64,000 bases of DNA from Plectrocnemia conspersa. Taxonomy: Eukaryota; Arthropoda; Insecta; Trichoptera; Polycentropodidae. The first letter of the stretch is position 1; each line of letters opens with the position of its first letter. The stretch is taken from the NCBI GenBank assembly GCA_009617715.1, contig VTFK01000073.1, forward strand, positions 744,001 to 808,000, written 5' to 3'. Below the pieces are notes generated by a model. It was not told the DNA's origin. It did no database searches and was given only the letters and a program-made list of their open reading frames with translations. A program made the translations under genes and the position numbers. Shown here piece by piece: positions 34,616 to 47,390 of this stretch.

Positions 34616-35880
34616 TCGATTCATTCCAATTATGGCCGATGTCAATATCAAGTAAAGATTTTTTGATGCAATTCCGTAATTTAAAAATCTTTTGATCATG
34701 GGAATTAAGGAATTCAACTTTGTCTTAATGTCGAGGTATAAATTAAGCTCGACATCAAATTCACTCTTTACATATTTTTGTAAAATTTTACCTTTCATTG
34801 GACTTTTCAAAATAATTTGATTATTTTTTGAATCTCATTTAGAGCCATATTAAAGCTCGGTTTCAAACATAGTTTTTCTTTGGAATTTCTGCACGACTTG
34901 GGCAAAGTTGATTTTCGACAGGTCTAATCCAAATTTTTTAATGACTTCCATCAGTTGTTCGGTTTTAAAAATAATTTCAAATTCTTCCAAACGGTTCTCA
35001 ACAAATTTTCGGTTTACAGAAGAATCACATCTTCCTAATTTGATCATTAGTCCTAAATTAAAAACATCGTTTTTATTATGACATCGTTTATATTAAAATA
35101 TTTTTTAATTCGTAAACTTGTCCATTCATCAATAGTTAGGTTGAAGGGAGTACCAATTCTTTAAGATTATTTATTTTGCTAATAATCTATTTTTTTGTCG
35201 TAAAAATTTAAAATTAATTTAATGGTATTTGATTGATTCATCCAGAGGCGTAGCTAGGGTATGTACGGCCCAGGGCGATCCTTAAAATTGCCGCCCCCCC
35301 CATACATTTTTTGCAGGGTCATAAAATCAGCATTTCTTAAAATAATAAATTGGTTATTATTAAACTCTTGTTATTCGTGGATTTATATGTTTTAGTGCAA
35401 TCAGGGTTAATAACCACACTAGACGATCCCATCGCGAATATGCCGCCCCCAAGCAAGTGCCGCCCGGGGCGGCCCGCCCCCCCGCCCCCCATAGCTACGC
35501 AGCTGGATTCATCAGCAGTATATAGCCTTATGTTCGACAAATTCACGAATAAAAGTACTATTTGTAATAGCTTTAATAGAAATACCATCTTCAGTAGCTA
35601 GCTAGGCGACAATTTCAGAAAGTGATTTTCTTTTAACGTAATTTGATAATGTGGCTGATTTATTTCGATTCTCTTCGCACTTTTCGAGCATTCCATGTCG
35701 GTCGATTCCGGAGTTTTCTTGTCGGTTTGAATTTGATGAATTCTTTCAAAGTGTCCTCCCAATCCTCTTGTATTTGCCCCCTTACAAGAGATTTGCTTTG
35801 GGCAGTGAATACATTGGGCTGAATCCTTTTGTGTGAGTTTTTGAAATGTTTCCACACTTCGGATTGATTTTTTATCCATT
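34560..35880 (-). pseudogene. Decayed hAT transposase with BED finger, interrupted by a MITE
   Basis: Reading leftwards from 35879, a frame encodes a BED zinc finger (FQKLTQKDSAQCIHCPKQIS, then GLGGHFERIHQ: CxxC plus HxxxxH). Beyond the inserted MITE (35243-35505), blocks of an hAT catalytic domain follow: DEWTS with KKYFNIN near 35110-35080, and LGLI-MIKLGRCDSSVN and ENRLEEFEI near 35060-34960, with frameshifts and stops. The C-terminal dimerisation domain was not found. The order of blocks matches ZBED-type hAT elements. Non-functional. Confidence 0.75.
35243..35505. mobile_element. hAT-type MITE, family A copy 2 (263 bp), nested
   Basis: Nearly identical in sequence to the copy at 128-402, with ends CAGAGGCGTAGCTAGGG and CATAGCTACGCAGCTG and a perfect 8-bp duplication GATTCATC (35235-35242 and 35506-35513). 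It sits inside the hAT transposase relic, so it inserted later than that element. Confidence 0.9.
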
Positions 35881-37334
35881 ACGGGCTAAACTAATTAGCA
35901 AAAAAAAATAGTTTAATAATAAAATTTATATTGATTGAATGAACACTGATTGAAAATTGAATTGATACATTTATATAATAATTTCGTTTACCCTCAAACG
36001 AGTTGCTACTGGAGTAACAGTCTATTTTTCAGTGTGTTTTGCACTTGAAAGGATTCTGATAAAGCGACGAGAGAAAAATCTCGATTCGGACAATTTTTTG
36101 GCCGTGAAAAGTCGTCGCTTTCGATATTCGCAGTCAAGGATCGTGTTAAATGTCGGATCATTTGCTATCGGCGCGGAAATTTCACGATATTGGGTCGGCT
36201 TCGAGAAATCGAGGACCTTTGTAAACTTTCCCTCCATTTCTCACGGTGCGTGATCTGAGAGTCAAATTGGACCGGGATTTGAACGAAAACCCTATTTCCT
36301 GTTTCCTGTTAAATGCGTCATTCGATAATACCCGACGAATGTATGGGGATATACGAGAAATCAGGATTTTTCTAGGATAAGCTGAGCATTAATCTTATCA
36401 ACCCCTTTTCTTTGGATACTCGAAACATTTTATATTAAATATTTAAAAGTGAAGTATACCATCTTTCATTTTGAATTGGTGTTATACTAGGAGCAAGAAA
36501 GCGTGTCGTATCATTGTAAATTGTATGCTGGTCGGTTAATCGGTTGTAAAATTGCTTAATCATATTTTTATGTATCATCTATTTTTATAGTATTATAAAA
36601 TATAGGAGCTGAATACTAAACGTAATACTAAATCTAAACACTTTTATGTACCTGTGTATAATAGCAGGGGTATCGATTAACGGGCAGCGATAAATAGCAC
36701 TTCTTTAAAGAGTCCATTTAAGAAGGCGTGGACCGAGTGATTTGTTTTCTTTTTCCTGAAACCGGAAAAAGCTTTGTTCGTTGTCTGTTTATCCGGAAAG
36801 TATGCCTTTCCTTTGGATTTACGATCTGAGATCGCGTTTTATTTTGTCTTCTCATTTCAATGGCGATTTATCAAAAAAGACTTGGTTCCTGTTTTCAATT
36901 GATGCTTTCTATTCAGTGTCTTTGATAGTCCATTATATGTAGTTTATATAAAGTAGTTTCTCATCAATTAGAGACACTTGGATTTTAACAATATTTCTCA
37001 ATTTAATTATTTTTTATGTATACGTATAATCAGAATGATGTTTAATGCTTAACGCAACGGTAAAGCGTTGAATTAATATATTCCAACATATAAATATAAA
37101 ATGGTGATGATCATCATTGTTAAATATATTATGGATAATCCTATCTAGCTGTATAAAAATCGGCTCTAGTGAATTCGACATTGGGAGATCTTGGCAGTAG
37201 AAAACTCGGTAATACGTTATATTCTCTATTTATTCATCAACATTTATATTATTTTTCATTATTCAATCATTACAGATAAATAACATTGATTAACTAGATT
37301 TTTTTGGTAGATTTGTTGAAAAGCTAAGTGGCCT
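35881..37334. other. Intergenic DNA, nothing recognised
   Basis: Contains short frames on both strands at 36020-36255 (71-73 codons) with no family resemblance. No gene, RNA or defined repeat seen. Confidence 0.4.
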
Positions 37335-37830
37335 GTGTAAGGGAAGTGTTGTTAAGCGCTGATGTCATGGCCGCGACGATTAAGAATAAGGGACGCGATC
37401 GCAACTCCAAGCTTAAACGAATTATCGTCACCACCTTTTAGCAATTGAGAGGGCTTCGCGAAGACATTCGCAGTTTATTTTAGTAAGATCTTTGATGGCA
37501 CCCATGAAACAGGTAACAGCGATTTCGGCACGTCTAATTTTAGCCGGGGCCGAACCCATAGATTTTGTCACACAGCAAAGGTCCGCGACCTTCTATCTGA
37601 GAAGGGGTCACCCGGCAACGGTCGGGGAAGTAAGGATCCAAACGATGCTGAACGAGCTCACTTTGCAGGACGCAGGGTGCATCATTCAGCATCACGTTCG
37701 AAAGGCCTCAAAGGAAGAGGCGGTGGAAGCTCATCTCAAGAAGCGATAGATGAGATGTGGGGTCGAGATCACGCAGTTCTTAACCGGACACGGAGCCTTT
37801 AGAGCATATCTGTATCGTTTATTTCAATGA
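37335..37830 (+). pseudogene. C-terminal fragment of an R1/Jockey-group LINE reverse transcriptase protein
   Basis: A frame open from 37492, apart from one in-frame TAG at 37747, reads ISARLILAGAEPIDFVTQQR and later EITQFLTGHGAFRAYLYRL. Both blocks are characteristic of the region after the reverse transcriptase and of the C-terminal end of ORF2 in R1-group non-LTR retrotransposons (compare LAGIPPIDLL and LTQFLTGHGCFRAYL). Upstream, KRIIVTTF in another frame fits the preceding region. It is a 5'-truncated, decayed copy, as is usual for LINEs. Confidence 0.8.
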
Positions 37831-40800
37831 ATGTAAATTACTCATTTTTAGTTTTCTATGCAAATTTGAAGGTAGTGTAGTTATTAAGATATCATTTTTT
37901 TCCTTCAGATTGCAGATTTCCTCACCGTCAACCGCTGTCTACATTTTGCCATTGCTTCCTCTTAGGATTTTCGATTTGTTTTCGATAATATACATAGACA
38001 TATCGTGTTTGAAAGTGGATCGTTTTCAAATTTCATTCAGCGTCAATCGCGGATGTCGCCAAATCGAATTCTGACTACGTCTTCCCGTGTCTAAGCGAAA
38101 TCAAAGTTGATAATCGAATAATTTGGGATTGCCGAGCGTGAAATTCGGAGGCTGAATATAAAATTCGGGCTCGGTTGACCGAAGAGAGACACCAAAGTTT
38201 TCGCCTATTCTATATAACTTTGCTTGTTAAACTGCGGTCCGTTTGGCCTATCGAGTGCTTGTATTATTCACGACCGTCGGCAATGAGCTTTTGAACGATT
38301 GAGTCGAGGGTCGAAACAAAAGTTTTGCGGCGCAATCTAGAAATAAAACTTTTCCACTCTTGGAACTTTGCCCGGGCTGCAAACGAATCGAAAGCGCCGC
38401 GAGTTAACGAAAAAATGTATGTGTCGCACGTGCAGCCTATCAAATTTATACACAGGACGTTTTATTAGACAGACAATTTTGTCGAAAGAAAAAAACGAGT
38501 TCATTTTAATTTAAAAAAATATTTAATAAAAATATATATTCTGTCTTTTATATATTATAATTAATTTCGAACCATATAAATGAGTTGCTTCCATTCTAGT
38601 TAATATGTTTAAAAATAATAAAAATATTATTGTCAGGACCAGGCATAATCGCTGCATAAGAACAATTAGGTGCTCAGGACTTATTGAAAGAGTCATAAAA
38701 CTTTTAATATTAATAAGAATCAAAGCTTTTTTGTCAGCGTGACAAACAAACTATTATGCGTATCCGAGTCCATTAGCATTTCCGAGCAAATGCACTAATA
38801 AATGTGAACCTTATATAAACAAAACACATGGACATATATCTCCACCGAATCACTGGATTGCGCATTCCAGAATAAGGCGACATTGCCAAATGTAGCGATG
38901 TTGCGTCGTTATGCACGCCAAAGATTCTCATGAGATATACATATATTTATTAAGTAAAAAATAGTTTTATTCTGCCTTGAATCATAGACATTTGTCAGGA
39001 TCGAAGAATTAAAGAGACGTTAGACTTTCCTGTATTTGATAACTTATGTCAGGAACTGCGAATTCGCTTCCGACTTAAAATTACAAGCGGGGTTGAAATC
39101 AATTCCAATTAATTAGTACGATATTCAAATTAATTTGAAAATATAATACGTAGATTTGTTACATAAATTGGAGTAGCATAATTGTTATATAACTGCTTAA
39201 AAGAAAAACCCACAATTTAATTTAATAAAATAATAAACCTTAAAATTAAAAATTATTGAAAAACCACAATTTAATTTAATTAAATATTAAATTTTAAAAT
39301 TAAAAATTATTGCAACAAAATACACATATTAATTAATATATTTAGCATAAAATTAATCATTCAAATAAAGCATAATTAAGAAAAACGGATATAAAAGGGC
39401 CGCTTTTAAAACCTTAGGTCACGCATAAGTTTATTTTGTTAATATACTAGTTTAAAAATAATTTGTACAAGCTTGTTTAGTAGTTATATTATTAAAATAT
39501 AAAAATAAAATGAAGTTTTTAGGGTATGTAATTTATTTATATTGTTATTAAACGTTAGTTTCGTTATTTGTAATTGATTTATTGATAACTCTGGACATAT
39601 TTTAAAATTCATGAAATCGGAAATGCGCACATAGCACCCTAAACAAATGATGTGTAGAGGGTCGAATACATCTAGGCTAAGAAGAGGTGTAAATAATATA
39701 CATGAAGTGAATATTTTAAAATGTGTGGTACCTGGTGCTAGGAACCCACGTTTATTTTTTAGGTCAAATACAAAAAATATAATTTACAATAGAAAACGAA
39801 GGTAAACATGCATAATTTTTTACAGTTGTGCATATTTTAAATTCATTTTTCAGACTGTTATCCGCGGTCTCTATTGCAGTGCTTATGTATATGCGTGAAA
39901 AATATATCAGTTTTATAAATCTACCTCGTTTTTCTTGTCTTAATAAAATATTATATAATACTTTTTTTGAGTTGATTTATTTATGCCCGGCTCGTGACTA
40001 CCGGATAAGCGATAAGAGAACCCCACCGGATCCTTTCGCGAGGATCATATTTTTTCTTCGCTTTACATCAAACCGTCTCCGCCAGTAATTACGCCGCAAT
40101 TTAAAATTTAGACTCGGACTTTTAATCTTTTAATCTGAGCAGAGATGCGACAGGCCCCGTTTTCATCGAAAATGCTTAATTTATTCCCGAAAGAATCTTC
40201 GCCGAAGATAGTGGCGGGCCACCGGGAAGGAAGAAAAGTTTTTCAATCCGCTGGCTGTAAAAAAATAGAAAAAGGATAAAAACGGAAGAGGAAGATGGTA
40301 TCAGATAAAAATCCCGCGTAGACTGTCCTTTGTTCGAAGACAAATTAGCAAAGTTTCCCAGGCGGTTCATTGTGGAGACTTAAATTCATTAACTTTCCTG
40401 TAATGAAGCGAAATTGCGGGTCCGTAATTGAAAAATATTAGATATTAACCCGCCCGCAGGTGGATCGCGCTGGGATTATTAGCTTTATCATTAAATAAAT
40501 AAAACGTCCGAAAGTTTGCGTTATAATTAATGGCAACACGGCCCCCTCGCTCGCGCAGTGATTCTCAACCTGTGAACCATAGTTCAACTGATATAATTCC
40601 CCTAACAATTTATAATTGTTTAGGGAAAAACTATACTCTGTTCAGAAATCACAGTCAGTAGAGGCATTTAAATAAAGCACTTCATTGGTAAGCTATCGGT
40701 AAATAAGCACGTATTAAAATTTTCAATTGGTTCATCGTTATATCGATACTCAGCATATACTGATTTTTTGCATTTAAATGTAAAGTAACTGTACTTTATT

Positions 40801-42238
40801 ATCACCGTGAGCCTTAATAATACGCAATTCAAGCCTTTTGCATAATGTTTATTAAATTACGGTTACGTATTTTGGTTCCATGTGTTGATTATCCTGTTGT
40901 ATAAAATATCTATTTAAAAAAAATAAAAACAAAACACTGCTGAGTTGTTAAATATTGAATCCACTTCGTATCTTTGGTATCATCCTGTAAGTTAAAATTG
41001 ATTCTATATATATAATATATGTATATGCGTGAATATCCTTATATTAGTAAGAAATAATTGTTAATATTGGGACAGTTTTTTGCTCATTTTTATTTATATT
41101 TCCTAGTGGAGGATTTTGAGAAACAATTTTTCATTAGTCATCTCTTAACTTGCCTAACTATTGAATTTTGTCTGTGTGACACACGTAGCCGCCACTCTAC
41201 TATATTATTTTATAATATTATATTATAAGTAAATAGCGTCATCTTCTATTTAGATCGCCCTTTTCAGAAATTGAACTACCATTTTACCATATTTATAAAA
41301 GCAATAATTTACTTTGGTTTTACCAGCCTCAATAAACGCCATAATACAAAGTTTTGAAACCAATGGGTTTGTGCACTAAGGGAAAAGGTTGGACAACCCT
41401 GTCATGTCTATCCGGTAACAACGGTGTTTGGAAATTTTTCGGCAGAAGTTTTTCCGCGGTATGTAAAGCGGACATTATATCGCCGTTTGTTTCGTCTGTC
41501 GACGAAAAGTTTTCCGGAAGGTTTTCCGCGCACTCGGCACCTGCATTATCATAATTACGCACTAAATAATAAATCATGGCTTCTCGGCGCCAAATGGCGT
41601 CTTGACAGGAGAGAAACCCAACCCGGTAAAAAAATAATCAACCGACGGCTTCCGAATAAATAATAAATACGGGTTCCGTATTTTATTTTTCGGAAGTCCA
41701 TCCTCTACTCGAATTGAGCCAAAACCTTTTTATAGAATTGAAACTTATATCAGCTGATCGAAATTTGACGGGTAGTAATTACCTTTGTGTCAAAATTAAT
41801 AGAATAAATGACAGCTCTCAACTGTCAATTTTTTTGTATTGACTTTGACAGATAATTCCGCTTTTATAATATTAAAATTCAATTTTCATTGTTGCCAAAG
41901 AAAGCTCTTTTTAAATTAATTCGATTTTAAATTTTTTAAGAATATTTTTGCGAATTTAACTTTATTTGAGATACAGAAAAAAATATTACATACTATTTAA
42001 TAACATTGGGTTTATTTTAAGTGATATTCGAGAAAAATCTACGTCACAAATAATCATTCTCGAGACAATTATGCTTTTACTATCACTACTGAATATTATG
42101 CCAGCTATATAACTTAATATACTATAATAATACGTATTCAAATCAAATTTTAGTCAATAGAAAGGCGCAAAAACAATTAGCACTTCTCAGAAGTCAAAAA
42201 TTCACGTCAAAAGCAATAAAATCGTGTTGGCGCCGTCG
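37831..42238. other. Gene desert with G+C-raised islands
   Basis: No gene is recognised. Around 37900-38450, 40000-40570 and 41340-41720 the G+C content is clearly higher than in the flanking AT-rich DNA, without long conserved frames. Such islands could be conserved regulatory DNA or very old repeats. AT-rich direct repeats (about 39215-39305, CCACAATTTAATTTAAT) separate them. Confidence 0.4.
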
Positions 42239-42272
42239 CAGTGGGAACGCTCAGCAACGAGCGTTCCCATTG
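42239..42272. repeat. Hairpin: 11-bp perfect stem, 14 bp with one wobble
   Basis: TGGGAACGCTC and GAGCGTTCCCA are separated by AGCAAC; the stem extends outward by one G:T and two further pairs. A smaller related hairpin, TGGAACG / CGTTCCA, lies near 42423-42440. No U-tract or promoter marks it as a transcribed RNA. Confidence 0.7.
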
Positions 42273-44745
42273 TTTGATGTTAAACTTTTAGGTTAAGCTT
42301 TTACACTTAAAAAAAAAAGAAAATAAAAACAATGACATCATATTTACGTAAAAATAAAGAAGTAAAATATTACGTAGATTGTCAATCGATTTTTAAACTT
42401 CAAAAGTACGGTAAAAAAGGTGCTGGAACGCCGTTCCACTGCGTTACATGAAAAAAGCCCTTGTTGAATGTAATTGTATTGGCGAATTATTTCATATATA
42501 TGCGTGACAAGAAACCGTATAAAAGACAGTAGTACCGAATGCCAATTGATTTTCGAAGACTTAGATAATCGTAAGGTTATTTATTTTTAGAAGAGGAGCA
42601 GGCGTAAGACCAATGAAAGGTTTAGCTAAGCGATCTCTAATGGTTAAATTATATATAACCTTATGTAATATAATTAATCTATGTTTTTGTAATATAATAT
42701 AATAAACTTGCAAAAATGTCCGTGTTATTACTTTTAGAGTTACAAACCAAGACGTTAACATTAAATCGGTGGCAAAGCCAAATGCTAACAATATATGTAC
42801 ATATGTTTAGGTATAGATAGGGTTTATCAAAGAGAGGGAGCAAGAGGGCAGCTGCCTCAGTCTCATCTTGGTAATTCAATATGTGGAAAAATTAGATCTC
42901 CTATGAAATTGTGAATTGTGTTTTTATTAAAAAAAATTCACAAAAAAGAGTTTTAGCTAAAATAGGAGTAGAACATTTCTTTAAATATAATATAATTAAT
43001 GACCAAACAAAACACTGAAAAAATCTGTTTGAGCGCTATTTTAGTTTAATATTTTCTTTATGAAAGAGGGCTAGCGATTTTGGATCTGATACACGCATTG
43101 GAAGTTCATAAAAAGAACAAAAATATATTTTAATATAATATCACTTTTGCTTATAATGAATTTTAGTATCCTGACTTTACGTTTTCTTGACTTTGTTAAG
43201 TTCACAGTAACGTAAGAATATTATTACTAATTATTAAACATAAAATTGTATTTTAATATTATTATACATATTGTACTTCATTATGTACTGCCCAAATAGA
43301 CTTTGGTAAAGTTGTTCGAAAAGCTACTTGTATGAAAGAAATTTATATAACGTACACAAGGTATTGTATAAAAACATATATTTGTTTGAAAAGATAATAA
43401 CTTATTTATATAGGTCAAAACCACCTGAAAAGCTAATCCAATCTAATTGCAAATTTTATCAATACCCATTCGATTAGATAATAGTTCACCGTATACCTCC
43501 TACCGAATTTCTATCGCCCATTTACCCATCAGGGAAGATAAAGTTAAATTTAACGCAGACTGATCTTATCCCATAAAGTAGGCAGTCCTGGCAATAACCA
43601 TCACTGAAACGGTCCAAATAATCACTGACAAGTGTTAACTGTCAGACGAAACGGTGCACTCAATGTCCTAATGGACACGAAAGCATTGTTCGGCCGTGGG
43701 GTTGAGAAATTTAATCCAATTTCCGCGCGAAAGGGTCAAGGGACGTTATGTATAGGTCGGCCTTAAAAAAAGGTTGACCGCCCCTGGTCCGCGCACTTTG
43801 TTATATCTCGCGAGAAATATTCGCGTCCATTAAAACGCCGACAAATGGTTCATAAATCAGACCGAGCTGGACGACATTTTTTTTATTGCCCTTATAAAGT
43901 AAACAGGCGATCCGGGCAGTAGACTCGACGGGCATGATTTTCCAGGGTTTTCTCCATTTTTTCCCATTCAGATTTTTTGCCGCTTTAACGGCGTCTTTAC
44001 TGCGTTGTTAAATGGTTTGAATGCGTTAAAATTATGTAAAATAAAATGAATGGACATATTCGTCGAAATGATATGGCAATAAATTTTGATAATGTGTTGG
44101 AAACGTATGGTGACATTTTACGAAAAAGAGTATCATATTTGAACATTTGATGTATGAGAAAGTAACTTATTCTTAAAAAGAGACAAAATAAACTGTTAAT
44201 AGATTTTTGTTATGCGATACGTGTAAGACTCTCAAGTGACAATTTGTCTCAATTTACAACTGTTAAACGTATCAACATATTTTTTATGTACTGGTAGGTT
44301 CAAGAATATCTTTAAAAATCGATTTAGCAAATATTTTAACTTATATAAACACCATTAAAGTAAATTTTAAATGTAAATATATGTTTATTGTATCAATTAA
44401 ACAAAAATTGTTTATAAAGCTTAGATACCCCACTGTCTACAAAGCTTATTATTGAATAAATTATTATATTTACATGGGTTTTGCATTTAAATTTTGAAAT
44501 AAAAAATTAGAACTAAAATTTGTATGTTGGATATAAAGTTTCTTATATATTTAAATATATTTTATGATTCACTATTACTTTTTTAGATTTGTAATAGATA
44601 TGTATTACATATTTAAATGGGTTTATTATAAAAATTAGAATGGTTGAAACCCCCTGAAAAGTGTACACATTATGCATTAAAAAACATGTACATTGATTTG
44701 CTTGATCATCATTTTTTCCATAGCTATACAAAAATAAATATTTTA
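42273..44745. other. Intergenic DNA
   Basis: No gene is recognised. A G+C-raised island lies at about 43480-43990, like those at 38-42 kb. The remainder is AT-rich. Confidence 0.4.
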
Positions 44746-44912
44746 TTACTGTATCGGCGGCGTTTCGTCCGTCACAGAATACGTTTAGCGAAGTTAAGGG
44801 ACAAACAGTAACAAAAACTACGCTATATGGGGGAACGCTATAGGAGGGACTGCCGCATACGCTATAGGAAGCTTCGCTATATGAAGGAACGCTATAGGGG
44901 GGTTTACTGTAC
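44746..44912. repeat. Cluster of CGCTATA(T/G)G direct repeats ending in pogo/Tigger-like terminus
   Basis: The words ACGCTATATGGGGG, ACGCTATAGGAGGG, ACGCTATAGGAAG, TCGCTATATGAAGG and ACGCTATAGGGGGG follow one another at 44818-44902, ending GGTTTACTGTA. The reverse complement begins TACAGTAAACCCCCCTATAG, in the style of pogo/Tigger terminal repeats with a TA target. The opposite end is not convincingly defined, though TACTGTA occurs at 44745. Confidence 0.5.
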
Positions 44913-47390
44913 TTGGTTTACTGATAAATGAAGCTGGTACAATAATTAATTTGTTTTAAAAAATATTTAAAAAAATAAATAATCAACAAGGGACTTAATG
45001 GTGAGTCGCTGGTGTTTAAGTGGTTATAGTGGTTTATTATGTTTTACTAAATTTAAATATATTATATTGCTCAAATTATTTTCTTATCATAGACGATACT
45101 ATATTTATTAGCTAATTTGATAGGATTATATTTTTATTACTTTTATTTAAAGGATTTACCAATTTAAACGAAAAATTAAGCCTGATAAGTGATTACCATT
45201 AATCGTCATATAATTTTGAATATTTCATTAGAATATTCTCTCAAGAAAAGTATATATACTACTCTGTGTTATGGATAATTTTAAGAAAGGCATATTTTAA
45301 TCTGGGTATTTGCTCTATTATTATAAAATTAAAATAATCTTATAATAATATTCTACAATGTACGAAACGCAATGCCAGATATAATTCTTAAATATGTTTA
45401 ATTATATCACGATTCTTATCTTATTATGGTTCTTATTTGGTAAATATAGCTTAGAAATAAATAAAACAAATCTAGTTAAATATTTAATTCTGACTTACAC
45501 TAGTAAAAAAGCAAGCACCCATTAATATTCCAAATCCCTATATATAAATATTATTTGTACCCTTCAATTATATAGTTTTTTTTACTCGTATTAATGGACG
45601 TTATTTTACACTATTATATAATAATATTTTAAAACTTGGGATGGAATTACATATAAGTCAAAGTGTTTTTTAATTTCTATCGTGTTTAGGGGATTTAAGT
45701 TAGGGATTATTATTTAGTTATACCTATCACCACAGATTAGGTTTTCCTATATTTTCCTAATCTCACAAATTATGTTATAAAAATCGAGCTAGGTCGTGCA
45801 CAGTGACATCTATCTATCATATTAAATAAATATGTCACAGTTACAGACTTTGATTTCAGTATAATGTCTCACTACTTACTTATTTAGTTGTTAATTGTGT
45901 ACTGTATGCTTCATAATATTCTCATGTCATCTGGACGAAATACCGTTACACGAAAGAGCATGCTTTATCTCTTTCTTCGTTGCATGCGACACCACTCCCA
46001 TTTTTATTTCTAGGGGATCGGCGTCAGTTCTGGATTGCTAAATGAATAAATTTGATTAACCTACAATACCACTAACTTCATTCTATAATTTTACTACTTA
46101 TGTATCTGATTTTTTTTTAATTTTGTGCGGAATTTCAACGATATTTTAAATACATATAATTATTATAGTCATTATTGAATGTATTCTTACTACTTTTGTT
46201 TCCAAAACCAATAAAATATTTATATTTATTATAAGAAAAGAGCATTATTATATAATAAAAATAAAATGGTAAATATTTCTTTAGAAGTGCAGGGTAACAC
46301 CCCCACGGTGTATGGCTGAGAGGCAAAAGTAGTGGATTCTAATTAGAATGTAACGGTAAACCGTCGAGCTCGATAGGGAATCTTATGATGCGTACTGTAT
46401 ACTGCAACGGATGATTTACAATAAATAAATGAAAAAATATAAGTAGACTTTTGTGCCGTTCATCTCGTCGAATGTATAACTTCACTTCAATTCGTATTTT
46501 GGATATATTATAATATAAATAAAGAATATGAATAAAAACATTTTTTTATGGATGAATATATTTCTTTATTCGTAAATTTTATTTACAAAAGTCAATCCTA
46601 GATAGTTTTTTTCAAACAACATAACGTTCATATTGAAACATTCTACTTTTAAAAAATGTGATATTGTTATACATATACATAATTTTATATACATACAAAA
46701 TATATTATGTTTTACAAGAAATCTACTGAGTTATTTACATGTGTGTTTGTGTGTATGTGTTTTCCATTTATGAATATATGTAATATAACGTTATATATTC
46801 ATTCAGCTCACTCAAAGGTATTATAAATAGATTGTATAATATAAATAAATACGTATATACCAAATCAAATTATTGACAATCACTGGATGAATAAAAAACA
46901 CATATGCAAAATATTTAAACTATTCTAAATTAATTATACAATATATATTTTTTAATAAACACATTAGCGTTTTCCTCCCACATTATTTTATAATATATTA
47001 AATATATATTTATTTAATTTAATCAACACTTTAATAAACACTCATTATTGTTTTTTTAATATAATTTATATTTTTTAATCACACACTTTGTTCGATGATA
47101 TCATGTATATAAAAATGTTTTTAATTTAATTAAGATGAATGCATTATATTACTGACTAAATTTATTTATCAATACGACGTCTATTATTTTTATTATTCGG
47201 TCGAAAATTAAACATGTTAAAAAAAAATGTATTTATGTACAAGATATTGCGAGTTACAATCAATTTTCATTTTAATAGTTGTTGAAAAATTGTTCTCTTT
47301 TTAAAAAAGGAAGGAGGGGGTATTTTTTTAAAATTAGGTTATGGCCGTATATCATGGGAGATGTTGTTGCGGGCCAAGAAATGGCCGCAG
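44913..47390. other. AT-rich DNA including the presumed 3' untranslated region of the Dpr-like gene
   Basis: The minus-strand Dpr-like gene ends at 47391, so its 3' untranslated region extends leftwards into this stretch. Candidate minus-strand AATAAA signals are too common in this AT-rich sequence to choose one. No other gene recognised. Confidence 0.4.

Noticed and set aside
46300..46440. TGGCTGAGAGG A-box-like sequence followed by an A-rich end
   Set aside because: No acceptable B-box at the right distance and no second copy in the window, so a SINE cannot be supported.
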